Positions 1 through 7,155 of a stretch of 47,064 bases of DNA are shown here, one piece after another (the stretch's first letter is position 1; every line of letters begins with the position of its first letter). Source of the stretch: a virus. Both the position numbers and the translations under genes were made by a program. The notes beneath the pieces are model-generated. The model was not told the origin of the DNA, ran no database searches, and saw nothing but the letters and a program-made list of their open reading frames with translations. The stretch is from IMG/VR virus record IMGVR_UViG_3300025646_000076, positions 1 to 47,064 of that record. One strand, given 5' to 3'.

Positions 1-35
1 CTTCCATCTTGTCTGAAAACACATGAGATTTTTAT

Positions 36-148
36 TATAAGGTGTTTCTTTTTTCACACAGCCCCCCATGTCCCCTTTTGCACCTCACACACACCACAAA
101 TGCCCCCTGAGCACACACCAAATTTTCCTATAAGGAGTTTTCTTTTTT
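36..148. repeat. Pair of imperfect direct repeats
   Basis: TATAAGGTGTTTCTTTTTT at 36-54 recurs as TATAAGGAGTTTTCTTTTTT at 129-148, differing by one substitution and one extra T. The copies are 93 bp apart in the non-coding left region and each is followed by a C-rich stretch. They could be terminase or regulatory binding sites; function unknown. Confidence 0.5.
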
Positions 149-476
149 GTGTATCTTCACTTAACCACCCATGACCCTTAATGACCATAAATGGATTTTA
201 CACACATCACTAGTGGCCTCTCTTTCTTTGTCTCTTGTGTTTTGTGCCTAACCATAGGTAGGCCATAGGAAAGAGCATAAATGAGCATAGAGGAGCATAC
301 GGGATACCTAGTGATTATCTGTGAGTTTAGTGTGTGTTTCTAAATATTAATACCCGAGGCGAAGCCGAGGGAAGGTGTGTTAAAGGCGGCGTAGACGCCG
401 TAGGTACGTAAAAATATAAAAAAATTTGCAAAAATTTGCGCGGCGAGCGTATATGGATGATCCCATAGGAAAAATT

Positions 477-494
477 GATCACACTAAAGAACTA
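477..494 (+). promoter_or_regulatory. Putative phage RNA-polymerase promoter, copy 1
   Basis: GATCACACTAAAGAACTA matches the 18-bp motif GATCACNCTAWAGRANHA, which occurs four times in this window on the + strand only. The core resembles T3/T7/SP6 promoters (CACTAWAG with initiation at the G). It lies 22 bp before the ATG of the first gene at 517. The promoter role is inferred from recurrence, position and resemblance. Confidence 0.55.
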
Positions 495-516
495 CGAATA
501 CGTAAAAAGGGTAAAA

Positions 517-699
517 ATGCCAACTAAGAATGATATAACTGGCGATGCTATTAAAAGCAAAACCAGCACTGAAAATTATTTAAATAACTATGATCGTATA
601 TTCAACAAGGAATGGAAACACACCTGTGAATCTATAGGCATAGAACTTAAATTGCCTAAGTCTAAAAAATGTTCTTTCTGTGATAAAACGTACAATTGA
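517..699 (+). CDS. Small conserved phage protein of unknown function
   Basis: A 60-residue protein starting MPTKNDITGDAIKSK and ending in a short cysteine pair (CSFCDK). The reading frame extends upstream to a TTG at 475, but the ATG at 517 has a good ribosome site (AAAAGGG, about 6 bases upstream), and the longer start would sit inside the putative promoter at 477-494. Proteins beginning KNDITGD with a downstream NYDRIF-type stretch are familiar to me from aquatic phages, but I know no function for them. The C-terminal CxxC could bind metal, though a second pair is missing. It is the first gene of the window and is followed at once by another copy of the promoter motif. Confidence 0.7.
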   Translation: MPTKNDITGDAIKSKTSTENYLNNYDRIFNKEWKHTCESIGIELKLPKSKKCSFCDKTYN

Positions 700-715
700 T
701 CACCCTATAGGATAA
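698..715 (+). promoter_or_regulatory. Putative phage RNA-polymerase promoter, copy 2
   Basis: GATCACCCTATAGGATAA fits the recurrent 18-bp motif and has the T7-like core CTATAGG. It overlaps the stop codon of the first gene by two bases. It precedes a ~120-bp untranslated stretch leading to the membrane-protein and holin genes at 841 and 1061, so it would drive the lysis/accessory block. Confidence 0.65.
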
Positions 716-840
716 ATCCTCCGGGGTAATTAATGCCTTATTAAAGAAGAACATATGTGTAAAATCCCTGCTTAAATAGTGTTACATAAGTAATCTTATT
801 CTTATGTTTTTTAACTACAACCATTTAAAGGGCTAATATC

Positions 841-1059
841 ATGCTAGATCAATTAGCGGTATTTATAAAAGGCACACTAGCTCTGGCTGTTATCATCGTT
901 GCTATCTCTTCTATTTATATTTACAGAGTATGGACTCTCGATACATCTCGCAGAGTTAAACTCAGTATTATGGGGTTTTCTATTGAACTAGGTGAATCTC
1001 ATAAACAAGAAAAAGAAGTAACGGTAGAGACTCTGCCAGACATTTATACTGGAGATTAG
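841..1059 (+). CDS. Small single-span membrane protein, possible lysis accessory
   Basis: A 72-residue protein with a short N-terminus, one hydrophobic span at about residues 11-28 and a charged C-terminal half. It starts at the ATG at 841 after AAAGGGC, and the next gene starts two bases after its stop, so the two are probably translated together. The next gene is a holin of the three-span type. A single-span partner beside a holin could be an antiholin, a pinholin-like protein or a spanin component, but the sequence carries no lipobox or coiled coil that would decide this. Membrane location is well supported; the lysis role is inferred from context only. Confidence 0.6.
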   Translation: MLDQLAVFIKGTLALAVIIVAISSIYIYRVWTLDTSRRVKLSIMGFSIELGESHKQEKEVTVETLPDIYTGD

Positions 1060-1060
1060 A

Positions 1061-1486
1061 ATGTTCTCAAAAATACTAAATCTTATATCCGGTGATCTTA
1101 TTGATGTAGTAGCAAGTATATTTAAAGATTACCAAGAAAAGAAAATAACTAAAGAAGAACTTAAGTTTAGACTTAAAACCTTTGAAGCAGAAAATGAACA
1201 AGCCTTAAAATTAGCCCAGATAGAATTAAATAAAGAAGAAGCAAAACACAGTAGCATGTTTGTTGCCGGGTGGCGACCTATGCTAGGATGGGTTTGTGGA
1301 ATGGGCTTTGCTATGAATTTTCTTATAGCGCCTGTTGGAACGTTTTTTGCTAATTTAGCAGGCTATCCTATTGAGTTTCCACAAGCAGATGTATCGACTA
1401 TGATGCCTGTACTGCTAGGAATGCTAGGATTAGGCACTATGCGTACTTATGAAAAATCGCAGGGAGTATCCCGCGAAACACTTTAA
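1061..1486 (+). CDS. Holin, three-span GTA/phage type
   Basis: A 141-residue membrane protein that would permeabilise the inner membrane at the end of infection. The N-terminal ~65 residues are a charged amphipathic helix. They are followed by AGWRPMLGWVCG at residues 69-80, the signature I know from the 3TM holin family of gene transfer agents and marine phages. Hydrophobic spans follow at about 72-97 and 113-127, with a charged C-terminal tail. A GGAG ribosome site overlaps the end of the upstream membrane-protein gene. No endolysin gene is recognisable in this window, so the partner enzyme must be elsewhere or unrecognised. Confidence 0.8.
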   Translation: MFSKILNLISGDLIDVVASIFKDYQEKKITKEELKFRLKTFEAENEQALKLAQIELNKEEAKHSSMFVAGWRPMLGWVCGMGFAMNFLIAPVGTFFANLAGYPIEFPQADVSTMMPVLLGMLGLGTMRTYEKSQGVSRETL

Positions 1487-1503
1487 TACTTAAAGGTATA
1501 CTA

Positions 1504-2055
1504 ATGCATCCTAAGAATTTACCCTCTCATTTAGGGGGACACTTTTACAGAACACATCTTGATGTTTCTAACCTTCAATATTTAAAAAATAAATATAATA
1601 TTAAAAGCATGATTGATATCGGATGTGGACCCGGAGATATGATACGTGAAGCTATAAAGCTTGGTATTAATGCAGAGGGGATAGACGGTGATTTTACTTT
1701 AGAATTTCCAGATATCCCCGTTGTAATCAATGACTTTACTAAAAGCGGTTATAGCTTTAATAAGACGTTTGATTTAGCGTGGTCTGTAGAGTTTGTAGAG
1801 CATGTACCTAAAGAGTACATCGATAATTACATGTGTGTATTTAAAGAGGCGAAGTATGTATTAATGACACACTCTCCTTTTAATACCGAATACCATTTTA
1901 ATGTAGAACCTAGTAGTTACTGGATAGAGCTTTTTGAAAGCTATGGTTTTATTTTATTAGAAAATGAAACTAGATATATTAGAGAAAATAGCTCTATGGA
2001 AAGAGAGTTTATCCGAGATTTTGGACACTTCTTTCTTAATCCCAGTAAATTATAG
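1504..2055 (+). CDS. Class I SAM-dependent methyltransferase
   Basis: A 183-residue Rossmann-fold methyltransferase. Motif I for S-adenosylmethionine binding is DIGCGPGDM at residues 38-46. An acidic residue follows at the end of the next strand (IDGDF). A post-motif segment SVEFVEHVPKEY resembles the VEHV stretch of small-molecule and sugar methyltransferases. No DNA-methylase NPPY/DPPY motif is present, so DNA is an unlikely substrate. The substrate is unknown; it could be a sugar, a lipid or a protein side chain. The gene sits in the accessory block after the holin, with a weak ribosome site (AAAGGTAT). Confidence 0.75.
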   Translation: MHPKNLPSHLGGHFYRTHLDVSNLQYLKNKYNIKSMIDIGCGPGDMIREAIKLGINAEGIDGDFTLEFPDIPVVINDFTKSGYSFNKTFDLAWSVEFVEHVPKEYIDNYMCVFKEAKYVLMTHSPFNTEYHFNVEPSSYWIELFESYGFILLENETRYIRENSSMEREFIRDFGHFFLNPSKL

Positions 2056-2062
2056 GGATAAT

Positions 2063-2095
2063 TTGCCGTGAGGCAACAACACGTCGGGATGACGT
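2063..2095 (+). other. Tandem short hairpins in an intergenic leader
   Basis: Two compact inverted repeats lie side by side: TTGCC-GTGA-GGCAA (2063-2076, 5-bp stem with a GNRA tetraloop) and ACGTC-GGGAT-GACGT (2081-2095). They are followed by AAGGAG and the ATG of the small secreted protein at 2108. There is no T-tract, so this is not a terminator. It may be a translational control element or RNA-processing site; I do not recognise a known riboswitch. Confidence 0.4.
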
Positions 2096-2107
2096 AAGGA
2101 GATAACT

Positions 2108-2347
2108 ATGAAATTAGTAATAGGAATAATATTATGCCTGATATCTTTAGGGGCATACTCAAAAGAAGTAGTTATAGTAAAAGACAAAAAAGAACTTTAT
2201 GCGTTATTGACTACTTGCGAAAACACAACTCAAGAAATTACACATATAAAAGTTAAGTATGCAGAAGTGGGAGAATACATTGTAGTTAAATCCCGCCCTA
2301 ACCGTATACAAAAATGTAAAATTAAAAAAGTAGTTAAAATAACTTAA
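2108..2347 (+). CDS. Small putative secreted protein
   Basis: A 79-residue protein with a typical signal peptide (MKLVIGIILCLISLGAYS, likely cut after residue 18). A lysine-rich mature part with two cysteines follows, which could form a disulfide. There is no usable lipobox at the cleavage site. The AAGGAG ribosome site is well placed, and two small hairpins lie just upstream. A periplasmic protein made by a phage could act in lysis (as a spanin-like partner) or in superinfection exclusion; nothing in the sequence decides. I do not recognise the family. Confidence 0.55.
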   Translation: MKLVIGIILCLISLGAYSKEVVIVKDKKELYALLTTCENTTQEITHIKVKYAEVGEYIVVKSRPNRIQKCKIKKVVKIT

Positions 2348-2357
2348 GGAGGCTACT

Positions 2358-2423
2358 ATGGCTCATGATGGAAAACCTTGCTCATACGGTATGACAAAAG
2401 GTAAAAAGCGCCGAGGTAAGTAG
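2358..2423 (+). CDS. Tiny basic peptide (21 aa)
   Basis: MAHDGKPCSYGMTKGKKRRGK, preceded by an AAGGAGG ribosome site that overlaps the end of the upstream gene. It is followed one base later by another small basic gene. A short Cys-containing head with a Lys/Arg-rich tail is a pattern I associate with tiny proteins in marine phages. The strong ribosome site and tight packing support translation. Binding to nucleic acid is only a guess from charge. Confidence 0.5.
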   Translation: MAHDGKPCSYGMTKGKKRRGK

Positions 2424-2424
2424 T

Positions 2425-2583
2425 ATGCCTTCTAAAACTAAGAATAATTTATATGATAACGTCCGTGCTAAACGGGCGCGTATCAAAAAGGGTTCGGGCG
2501 AAAAAATGAAAAAGCCCGGCGATAAAGGATATCCTACTGAAAAGACTTGGAAGAAAGCGGCTAAAACTGCTAAAAAGAAATAA
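2425..2583 (+). CDS. Small basic phage protein (52 aa)
   Basis: A 52-residue, very lysine-rich protein starting MPSKTKNNLYDNVRAKRAR, with KKPGDKGYPTEKTWKKAAK near the C-terminus. It starts one base after the stop of the 21-residue gene, with GAGGTAA as ribosome site. The pattern NLYxNVxAKRxRIKxGSGEKMxKPG is one I associate with conserved small proteins in aquatic podo- and siphophages. Function is unknown; the charge suggests nucleic-acid or capsid-interior association. It is one of four tiny basic genes in the first 6.5 kb. Confidence 0.65.
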   Translation: MPSKTKNNLYDNVRAKRARIKKGSGEKMKKPGDKGYPTEKTWKKAAKTAKKK

Positions 2584-2606
2584 ACTAATTATTAAAGTGA
2601 AACGAA

Positions 2607-3671
2607 ATGGCAAATCATAATTTAACTGTAAATACCACTTATGATAGTAAAGGTATGTCAGGTACTATTACCCTTACATATCCTGGTGGAAGTACTACTG
2701 GGCCAGGAGAGTCTGCCGCTAATCCATATACAATAGCACCCGGAGATACTATTACCTTTGTCAGAGGCACTATTAACGATAGTAATGCTCCTGTGTTTTA
2801 TTCTTATAATGGTTTACAATTATTTACTAATGATTCAACTATCCAGATGACCTCTACTTCTAGTAACGTAGTTAGAACTTCAAAAACAATTGCAACAGGA
2901 TCTAGTGCAGTTGAAATAAAAGCAGTAAGTTTTAATGCCCTATTGTCTGGAGTATCAGACAGCTTTTGGGTTATTATAAGTGGAGATAGTGTTCCCTCTT
3001 TCAATTTTTCTAATATAACTGGCGCTACGCCTTATACATTATATACAAGGACTGCTACTATCAGTGGAATGTCTACAGGAAATACTTGCTACATAGTCAC
3101 AGAGGGTAATGTAGAATTAAAACTAAATTCTGGCGCATATAAAACCAGTTATGATTTGTTTAATACCCCTTTTGAAGTAAGCAATGGTGATGTACTAACA
3201 GCACGAATAAGGTCTCCCGGGGGTTATGACTCTACACAAACATACAGAGTAGCGGCTAAGTCATATGGGGCTTATACCTTTTCAGATGTAATAACAGCCT
3301 CTACATCAACGGCACCTGCAGGCACCTCTTATGGTTTTGAGGTATTTAATTCTTCTGGAGTAAACACCCTTACTACCTCTTCACGATCAAGCCGTTTTGT
3401 ACTTTCCGGCTCAGGAAATTTAACCTTAAATAATTCTGCAAGTGGTACTGCTCAAATTCTTACCGCCTCTACTACAGTAACTGTATCAGGAATGCTAGCC
3501 AATGATAATTGGATTATATTGTATGGCTATACCGATAGCGTCTATGGAGATAATGAATCTTGGGAATTGACGAAGAATACTGGTTCTTTCCAACTAAAAG
3601 TAACAGCACAAGTACAAGCTAACCAAAGTGCAGTTTACGCATACAATTACACAGTATTACTAGGAGGATAG
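2607..3671 (+). CDS. Putative virion fibre or appendage protein
   Basis: A 354-residue protein with no signal peptide. It is rich in Ser, Thr, Gly and aromatic residues and predicted all-beta by composition. Repeating segments such as GDTITFVRG, SWELTKNTGSF and SSFRLSGSGNLTLNN resemble the short beta-sandwich repeats of phage decoration or fibre proteins. It is directly followed (one base gap) by another gene of the same style, and that by a tail-fibre chaperone-like gene. This gives a three-gene appendage cassette. The product is therefore probably a virion surface protein; the exact role is not recognisable. Confidence 0.55.
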   Translation: MANHNLTVNTTYDSKGMSGTITLTYPGGSTTGPGESAANPYTIAPGDTITFVRGTINDSNAPVFYSYNGLQLFTNDSTIQMTSTSSNVVRTSKTIATGSSAVEIKAVSFNALLSGVSDSFWVIISGDSVPSFNFSNITGATPYTLYTRTATISGMSTGNTCYIVTEGNVELKLNSGAYKTSYDLFNTPFEVSNGDVLTARIRSPGGYDSTQTYRVAAKSYGAYTFSDVITASTSTAPAGTSYGFEVFNSSGVNTLTTSSRSSRFVLSGSGNLTLNNSASGTAQILTASTTVTVSGMLANDNWIILYGYTDSVYGDNESWELTKNTGSFQLKVTAQVQANQSAVYAYNYTVLLGG

Positions 3672-3672
3672 C

Positions 3673-4359
3673 ATGGCCTATGGAATGCAGGTAGTAAATA
3701 GCTCTGGGCGGACTATATTCGATACCAATATTGATTACCCTGTTGTAGATGGAGACGGGTTTACTAACCTAACAGGTTACTATCAAGCATTACCTTCTGT
3801 TTCTGCAGGGCAAATCTTAATAGGACGACCTCCTGCTAATACTACTGCGGTAGTTGCAACTGAATACTCTAGCGGGTTCAGAACACTAGGTAGTAATACT
3901 ACTATGCAAAACTTCGCATTAGCTTCAGGATTTAGGTATCGTACTATACAAAGAGCCTCAAATAGATCGGCATCAACAAGTGGATATGGTATAGAAGTAT
4001 TTGACTCTTCCTCTAATTTAATGTTTAGTTCGCAAAGAGGCTCTATACCTGAAATTCTAGCATTTGGTGAAATTGGTTTTGGAGATAAATACGAATACAA
4101 TTCGCCGGGGGATATTGCTTTTAATAATATTTACGTAGGATTACTCGGTATGAATGCGTTTTATCAAAGCATTACAATTCTTGGTTCAACTACTACCTTT
4201 ATTTCAGGGCAATGGGCGCATTTTGATGACACTAATGAAAGAATTACAGTTATAAATAATACAATATTTGGTGGAGGTGCCTGGGATTCTGGATCCTATA
4301 GTTTAGGTTACCTAGGTGTTAATAGAAGAACATTTGTTATATATGGAGTAAGAGGGTGA
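3673..4359 (+). CDS. Putative virion structural protein (appendage)
   Basis: A 228-residue protein starting MAYGMQVVNSSGRTIFDTN. A similar unit, GYGIEVFDSSSNLMFSSQRG, recurs near residue 100, so it may contain two related beta-domains. Proteins beginning G(M/L)xVxNxSGxxIFD are common among virion appendage genes of marine phages (I recall a DUF6453-type family, not verified). The upstream 354-residue protein carries related wording (YGFEVFNSSGVN), suggesting shared ancestry of the repeats. The ribosome site is AGGAGG. The stop codon overlaps the GTG start of the next gene. Confidence 0.6.
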   Translation: MAYGMQVVNSSGRTIFDTNIDYPVVDGDGFTNLTGYYQALPSVSAGQILIGRPPANTTAVVATEYSSGFRTLGSNTTMQNFALASGFRYRTIQRASNRSASTSGYGIEVFDSSSNLMFSSQRGSIPEILAFGEIGFGDKYEYNSPGDIAFNNIYVGLLGMNAFYQSITILGSTTTFISGQWAHFDDTNERITVINNTIFGGGAWDSGSYSLGYLGVNRRTFVIYGVRG

Positions 4360-4799
4360 TACAAGTAGCATTTGTAAACCAGTATGGAGAAATAGAACAA
4401 GCTTGCTCTCCAGCTAACGATTTTTTATACGAAAATAATGTAGTCCAATTAAATGGATTAATTTCGGTACATGTAGCACATGACCTAGATATACATGAAT
4501 TTGCAAAAACACATGTGTATCTTAATGGAGAGTGGGTAGAACGCAATTCACAACCTTCTTTATATCACTATTGGAAGGAAGGTGAGTGGATTTATGACTC
4601 AGAAAGATTTTTAAATGAACTTAAGGGTTTTAGAAATCAAAAGTTATTAAATTCAGATTGGACTCAAATTCCAGACAATGGTTTAACAGAATCTCAAAGA
4701 GAGCAATGGCGAGTATACAGACAAGCTTTAAGAGATTTACCTGAAATTAATGAGGCTACTTTATTAGAGGATGTTGCATGGCCAATACCCCCACAATAG
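4356..4799 (+). CDS. Tail fibre assembly chaperone-like protein
   Basis: A 147-residue protein starting at GTG, overlapping the preceding stop (GTGA), with GGAGTAAGAGG upstream as ribosome site. The C-terminal half carries the family pattern RNQKLLNSDWTQIPDNGL, then QWRVYRQALRDLPE and a final WPIPPQ, matching the phage tail assembly chaperone family (PF16778 type). Such proteins help fold or attach tail fibres and are usually encoded just after the fibre they serve. That fits its place behind the two appendage genes. Its own target is probably the product of 3673-4359 or 2607-3671. Confidence 0.75.
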   Translation: MIQVAFVNQYGEIEQACSPANDFLYENNVVQLNGLISVHVAHDLDIHEFAKTHVYLNGEWVERNSQPSLYHYWKEGEWIYDSERFLNELKGFRNQKLLNSDWTQIPDNGLTESQREQWRVYRQALRDLPEINEATLLEDVAWPIPPQ

Positions 4800-5323
4800 A
4801 GTTTTCCGCGAATAATATAAAGGCTTCTGATTTTAATATTTGCTTTAGAGATAGTTATGACGGTTTAGTATTAGATAATTATTTTTCTGTATTTGGAAAA
4901 AAGAATAAAGAATTAAATAAAAATAAAATTAAGTCAAATATTTATCAGACTTTTTTAGAAAATAATTTTAATATAATGGGAAAAATTGATAACAAGCTAG
5001 TAGGTATGGTAGCAGGTAATAAAAACGGTGATACTTATGAAGCCGGATTTATATTATATGCTAAAATAAATAACAGCAAAGATCATTTAGATGACCCGGA
5101 TATTATTATTCCCTATGAAAAAGGGTTAAGGGATTTTTTAGCAAGTAACGGCATTAACAAAGTTAAAAGCCGTGTTCTTAGACCCTGCTCTAGTTATACT
5201 TATCACTACGAAACAAAACCTTCTAGGCACTTAATAAACATCCTAAGTGATACAGTAGAAAGCACTAGGGAAGATGGAGTAGAATACGCTGATATAGTCT
5301 TTGAATTTATAGATGATATTTAA
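4778..5323 (+). CDS. Hypothetical protein, faint acetyltransferase resemblance
   Basis: A 181-residue soluble protein whose ATG lies inside the preceding gene (22-base overlap). The segment NIMGKIDNKLVGMVAGNKNG followed by a hydrophobic strand resembles the beta4 region of GNAT acetyltransferases. The acetyl-CoA loop (Q/RxxGxG/A) is not evident, so the resemblance is weak. The second half has an RPCSSYTYHYETKPSRH stretch I do not recognise. It lies between a fibre chaperone and a sulfotransferase-like gene, so a modification role is possible but unproven. Confidence 0.5.
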   Translation: MANTPTIEFSANNIKASDFNICFRDSYDGLVLDNYFSVFGKKNKELNKNKIKSNIYQTFLENNFNIMGKIDNKLVGMVAGNKNGDTYEAGFILYAKINNSKDHLDDPDIIIPYEKGLRDFLASNGINKVKSRVLRPCSSYTYHYETKPSRHLINILSDTVESTREDGVEYADIVFEFIDDI

Positions 5324-5325
5324 AA

Positions 5326-6051
5326 ATGATAGTTGGAAAAGATTATGTCTTTGTGCATATACCTCGAACTTCAGGTAGTAGTCTAGAACTCGCTTTAGTT
5401 AGCAGAGATTATGGAAAAGAATTTAATTTTATACATTATGCTTTCTCAGATGAGCCTTGCCGACTACCGCCAACAATAAATAAATTTGTGTTCACTCTAG
5501 TAAGAAATCCTTTTGAAAAAGAATTTAGTCATTGGCTCTACCACACTGAAAAGCCTGAATTTAAAAAACCCATATCGTTTAAACAATGGGTACTATGGCG
5601 GTATGGGGACTACGAATTAGAAAGTAAATATTTGTGTAAAACACGATTTGAGTATGGGTATTTAAATACATTTGATGTAAACCCGATGCTAGGGTATATC
5701 ATAGACCGTGATTTAAACTTAAGAGTTACTTATATAGGTAATTTTGAAAATAGAGAACACGATACTAAATACATATTTAATACAATTAAACTTAATCAAG
5801 ATTGGGAAGAGTATCCCTTAGAAGAAGGTAATAGAACAAAAATACCTACAAAAAGTTGGCCAGAGTATTATGATTTAGAGACAAAAGAAATAATAGAAAA
5901 TGCATTTAGTACTGACTTAAAAGCATTTGGTTATTCCTTTGATCAAAGAGAATCATTTACTCCCAACTCTGTAAATTTAGATCTTATAAAGGATTACTCT
6001 TTTCTAGGAGATATAAGTCCCCTAGGATACAATCGTAAAGGAAGAAAATGA
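5326..6051 (+). CDS. Sulfotransferase-family protein
   Basis: A 241-residue protein with the two PAPS-binding elements of sulfotransferases. The 5'-phosphosulfate loop is FVHIPRTSGSSL (residues 9-20; family form PxTGTTxL). The 3'-phosphate site is VFTLVRNPFEKEFSHW (residues 55-70), with Arg60 and Ser68 in the expected roles. A His in FIHYAF (about 37) could be the base. The family moves sulfate from PAPS onto sugars, phenols or proteins. The acceptor is unknown. The start lacks a clear ribosome site and probably depends on coupling to the upstream gene. Its stop overlaps the next start (ATGA). Confidence 0.7.
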   Translation: MIVGKDYVFVHIPRTSGSSLELALVSRDYGKEFNFIHYAFSDEPCRLPPTINKFVFTLVRNPFEKEFSHWLYHTEKPEFKKPISFKQWVLWRYGDYELESKYLCKTRFEYGYLNTFDVNPMLGYIIDRDLNLRVTYIGNFENREHDTKYIFNTIKLNQDWEEYPLEEGNRTKIPTKSWPEYYDLETKEIIENAFSTDLKAFGYSFDQRESFTPNSVNLDLIKDYSFLGDISPLGYNRKGRK

Positions 6052-6191
6052 AAAAATCTAGTCTCAAAACATGGTCGCCTGAACCGTATAAAAAGAAAAC
6101 CTCTCAAAATGATGGGGTAAGAACTACTAAGGCAACTATGAATAAATCTAAACAACGATCTTTTAAAAAATATAGAGGTCAAGGGAGATAA
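6048..6191 (+). CDS. Small basic phage protein (47 aa)
   Basis: A 47-residue lysine/arginine-rich protein, MKKSSLKTWSPEPYKKK at the start and KQRSFKKYRGQGR at the end. It starts in an ATGA overlap with the preceding gene and ends three bases before the next ATG, so it fills the gap exactly. The composition matches the other tiny basic genes at 2358, 2425 and 6195. Function unknown; DNA or RNA binding is a guess from charge. Confidence 0.65.
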   Translation: MKKSSLKTWSPEPYKKKTSQNDGVRTTKATMNKSKQRSFKKYRGQGR

Positions 6192-6194
6192 ATT

Positions 6195-6473
6195 ATGCCT
6201 TCAGATTGGCAACTAGAGAGAGCAGGAGTTTCTTCTTATAATACTCCTAAAAAGACTCCTAATCACCCTACAAAGTCCCATGTAGTAGTTGCTAAAGAAG
6301 GTAACAAAACCAAAACCATCCGTTTTGGAGAGCAGGGAACAAAGGGTGCGGGTAAAAATCCTAAGACTGCAAAGGAAAAAGCCCGGCGTAAATCATTTAA
6401 AGCCCGTCATGCTAAAAACATTAAGAAAGGAAAAATGTCTGCGGCATACTGGGCTGACAAGGTTAAATGGTAA
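6195..6473 (+). CDS. Conserved small basic phage protein (92 aa)
   Basis: A 92-residue basic protein, highly recognisable from marine and environmental phages. Key stretches are MPSDWQLERAGVSSYNTPKK, then SHVVVAKEGNKTKTIRFGEQG, and the C-terminal ARRKSFKARHAKNIKKGKMS followed by AAYWADKVKW. I recall a DUF6321-type family but cannot verify the number. It is commonly found near phoH or structural genes, as here, where phoH starts four bases later. The ribosome site GGGAG is well placed. Its function is unknown; it is very likely expressed given the conservation I recognise. Confidence 0.8.
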   Translation: MPSDWQLERAGVSSYNTPKKTPNHPTKSHVVVAKEGNKTKTIRFGEQGTKGAGKNPKTAKEKARRKSFKARHAKNIKKGKMSAAYWADKVKW

Positions 6474-6476
6474 TTT

Positions 6477-7154
6477 ATGGGAAAGCGAGTACGCATAGAA
6501 AGTTTTAATCCACCGCCAATATTGGCTCAGACTCTTAATCAACAGTCATTGATAAACGCAATACGAGACAATACTCAAGTAATATCTACTGGTTCTGCAG
6601 GAACTGGTAAAACGTTTATAACCGCAGGATTAGCGGCAGACTGGTATCTTAGGAATAGTAGACGCAAAATAGTGATCACTAGACCGATGATACCCGTTGG
6701 AGAGGACATTGGATTTTTACCGGGAGATCTTTCAGAAAAGACAACCCCGTGGGCTATGCCTGTTCTAGACGTCATTGCACAAAGAATTGGCGTTAAAAAG
6801 TTAGAATGCGACTTAGGAAAAAGCATTGAAGTGGTACCTTTGCAACTGATGCGAGGTAGAACCTTTGATGATGCATGGATACTAGCAGACGAAGCTCAGA
6901 ATCTTTCTATTGAGCAAGCTAAAATGCTTGTTACTCGAGTTGGAGAGAACTCTAAACTACTTATAAATGGGGATATCAACCAAAAAGACATACCTGAAAA
7001 ATCAGGATTAGCTTGGTTAGTTGAAAACATATATAGGTACTATTTACCCATTCCCGTAATTGAGTTTACAATACAAGATTGCCAGAGAAGCGATACTTGT
7101 AAAATGTGGCTTGAAGTAATGGAAATGGAAGATACTCGCAAAAAGGCAAAATAA
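6477..7154 (+). CDS. phoH: PhoH-like P-loop ATPase
   Basis: A 225-residue PhoH-family ATPase. Walker A is GSAGTGKT at residues 39-46 and Walker B is WILADEAQN with Asp138-Glu139. The RPMIPVGEDIGFLPGDLSEK stretch, typical of the family, lies between them, and a GDINQ sensor motif follows. PhoH proteins are frequent auxiliary genes of marine phages. Cellular versions are linked to the phosphate regulon and to RNA metabolism, but the phage role is not settled. The length is that of the ATPase core alone, without extra RNA-binding domains. It sits between a small basic gene and a sulfotransferase-like gene. Confidence 0.9.
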   Translation: MGKRVRIESFNPPPILAQTLNQQSLINAIRDNTQVISTGSAGTGKTFITAGLAADWYLRNSRRKIVITRPMIPVGEDIGFLPGDLSEKTTPWAMPVLDVIAQRIGVKKLECDLGKSIEVVPLQLMRGRTFDDAWILADEAQNLSIEQAKMLVTRVGENSKLLINGDINQKDIPEKSGLAWLVENIYRYYLPIPVIEFTIQDCQRSDTCKMWLEVMEMEDTRKKAK

Positions 7155-7155
7155 A

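Larger units (their letters stand above)
1..516. other. Left non-coding region, strand-asymmetric and repeat-rich
   Basis: About 500 bases without a gene I can support on either strand. From about 55 to 240 the + strand is rich in C, T and A and very poor in G, with C-runs near 62-76 and 103-108. Near 274-299 the word GAGCATA recurs three times. An inverted repeat CGGCGT-AG-ACGCCG lies at 387-400, and CCGAGG is directly repeated around 354-370. The word AAAATTTGC recurs around 420-440 and CCATAGGAAA occurs at 263-272 and 463-472. Such regions in phage genomes often hold packaging sites, origins or early control regions; which applies here is not shown by the sequence. Confidence 0.6.

Noticed and set aside
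475-516. TTG start at 475 for the first gene
   Set aside because: No ribosome site, and it lies in the promoter-like motif; the ATG at 517 with AAAAGGG is better.
6289-6498. 69-codon frame overlapping the 92-residue basic protein
   Set aside because: A shifted-frame shadow of a gene I recognise as conserved; no own ribosome site.
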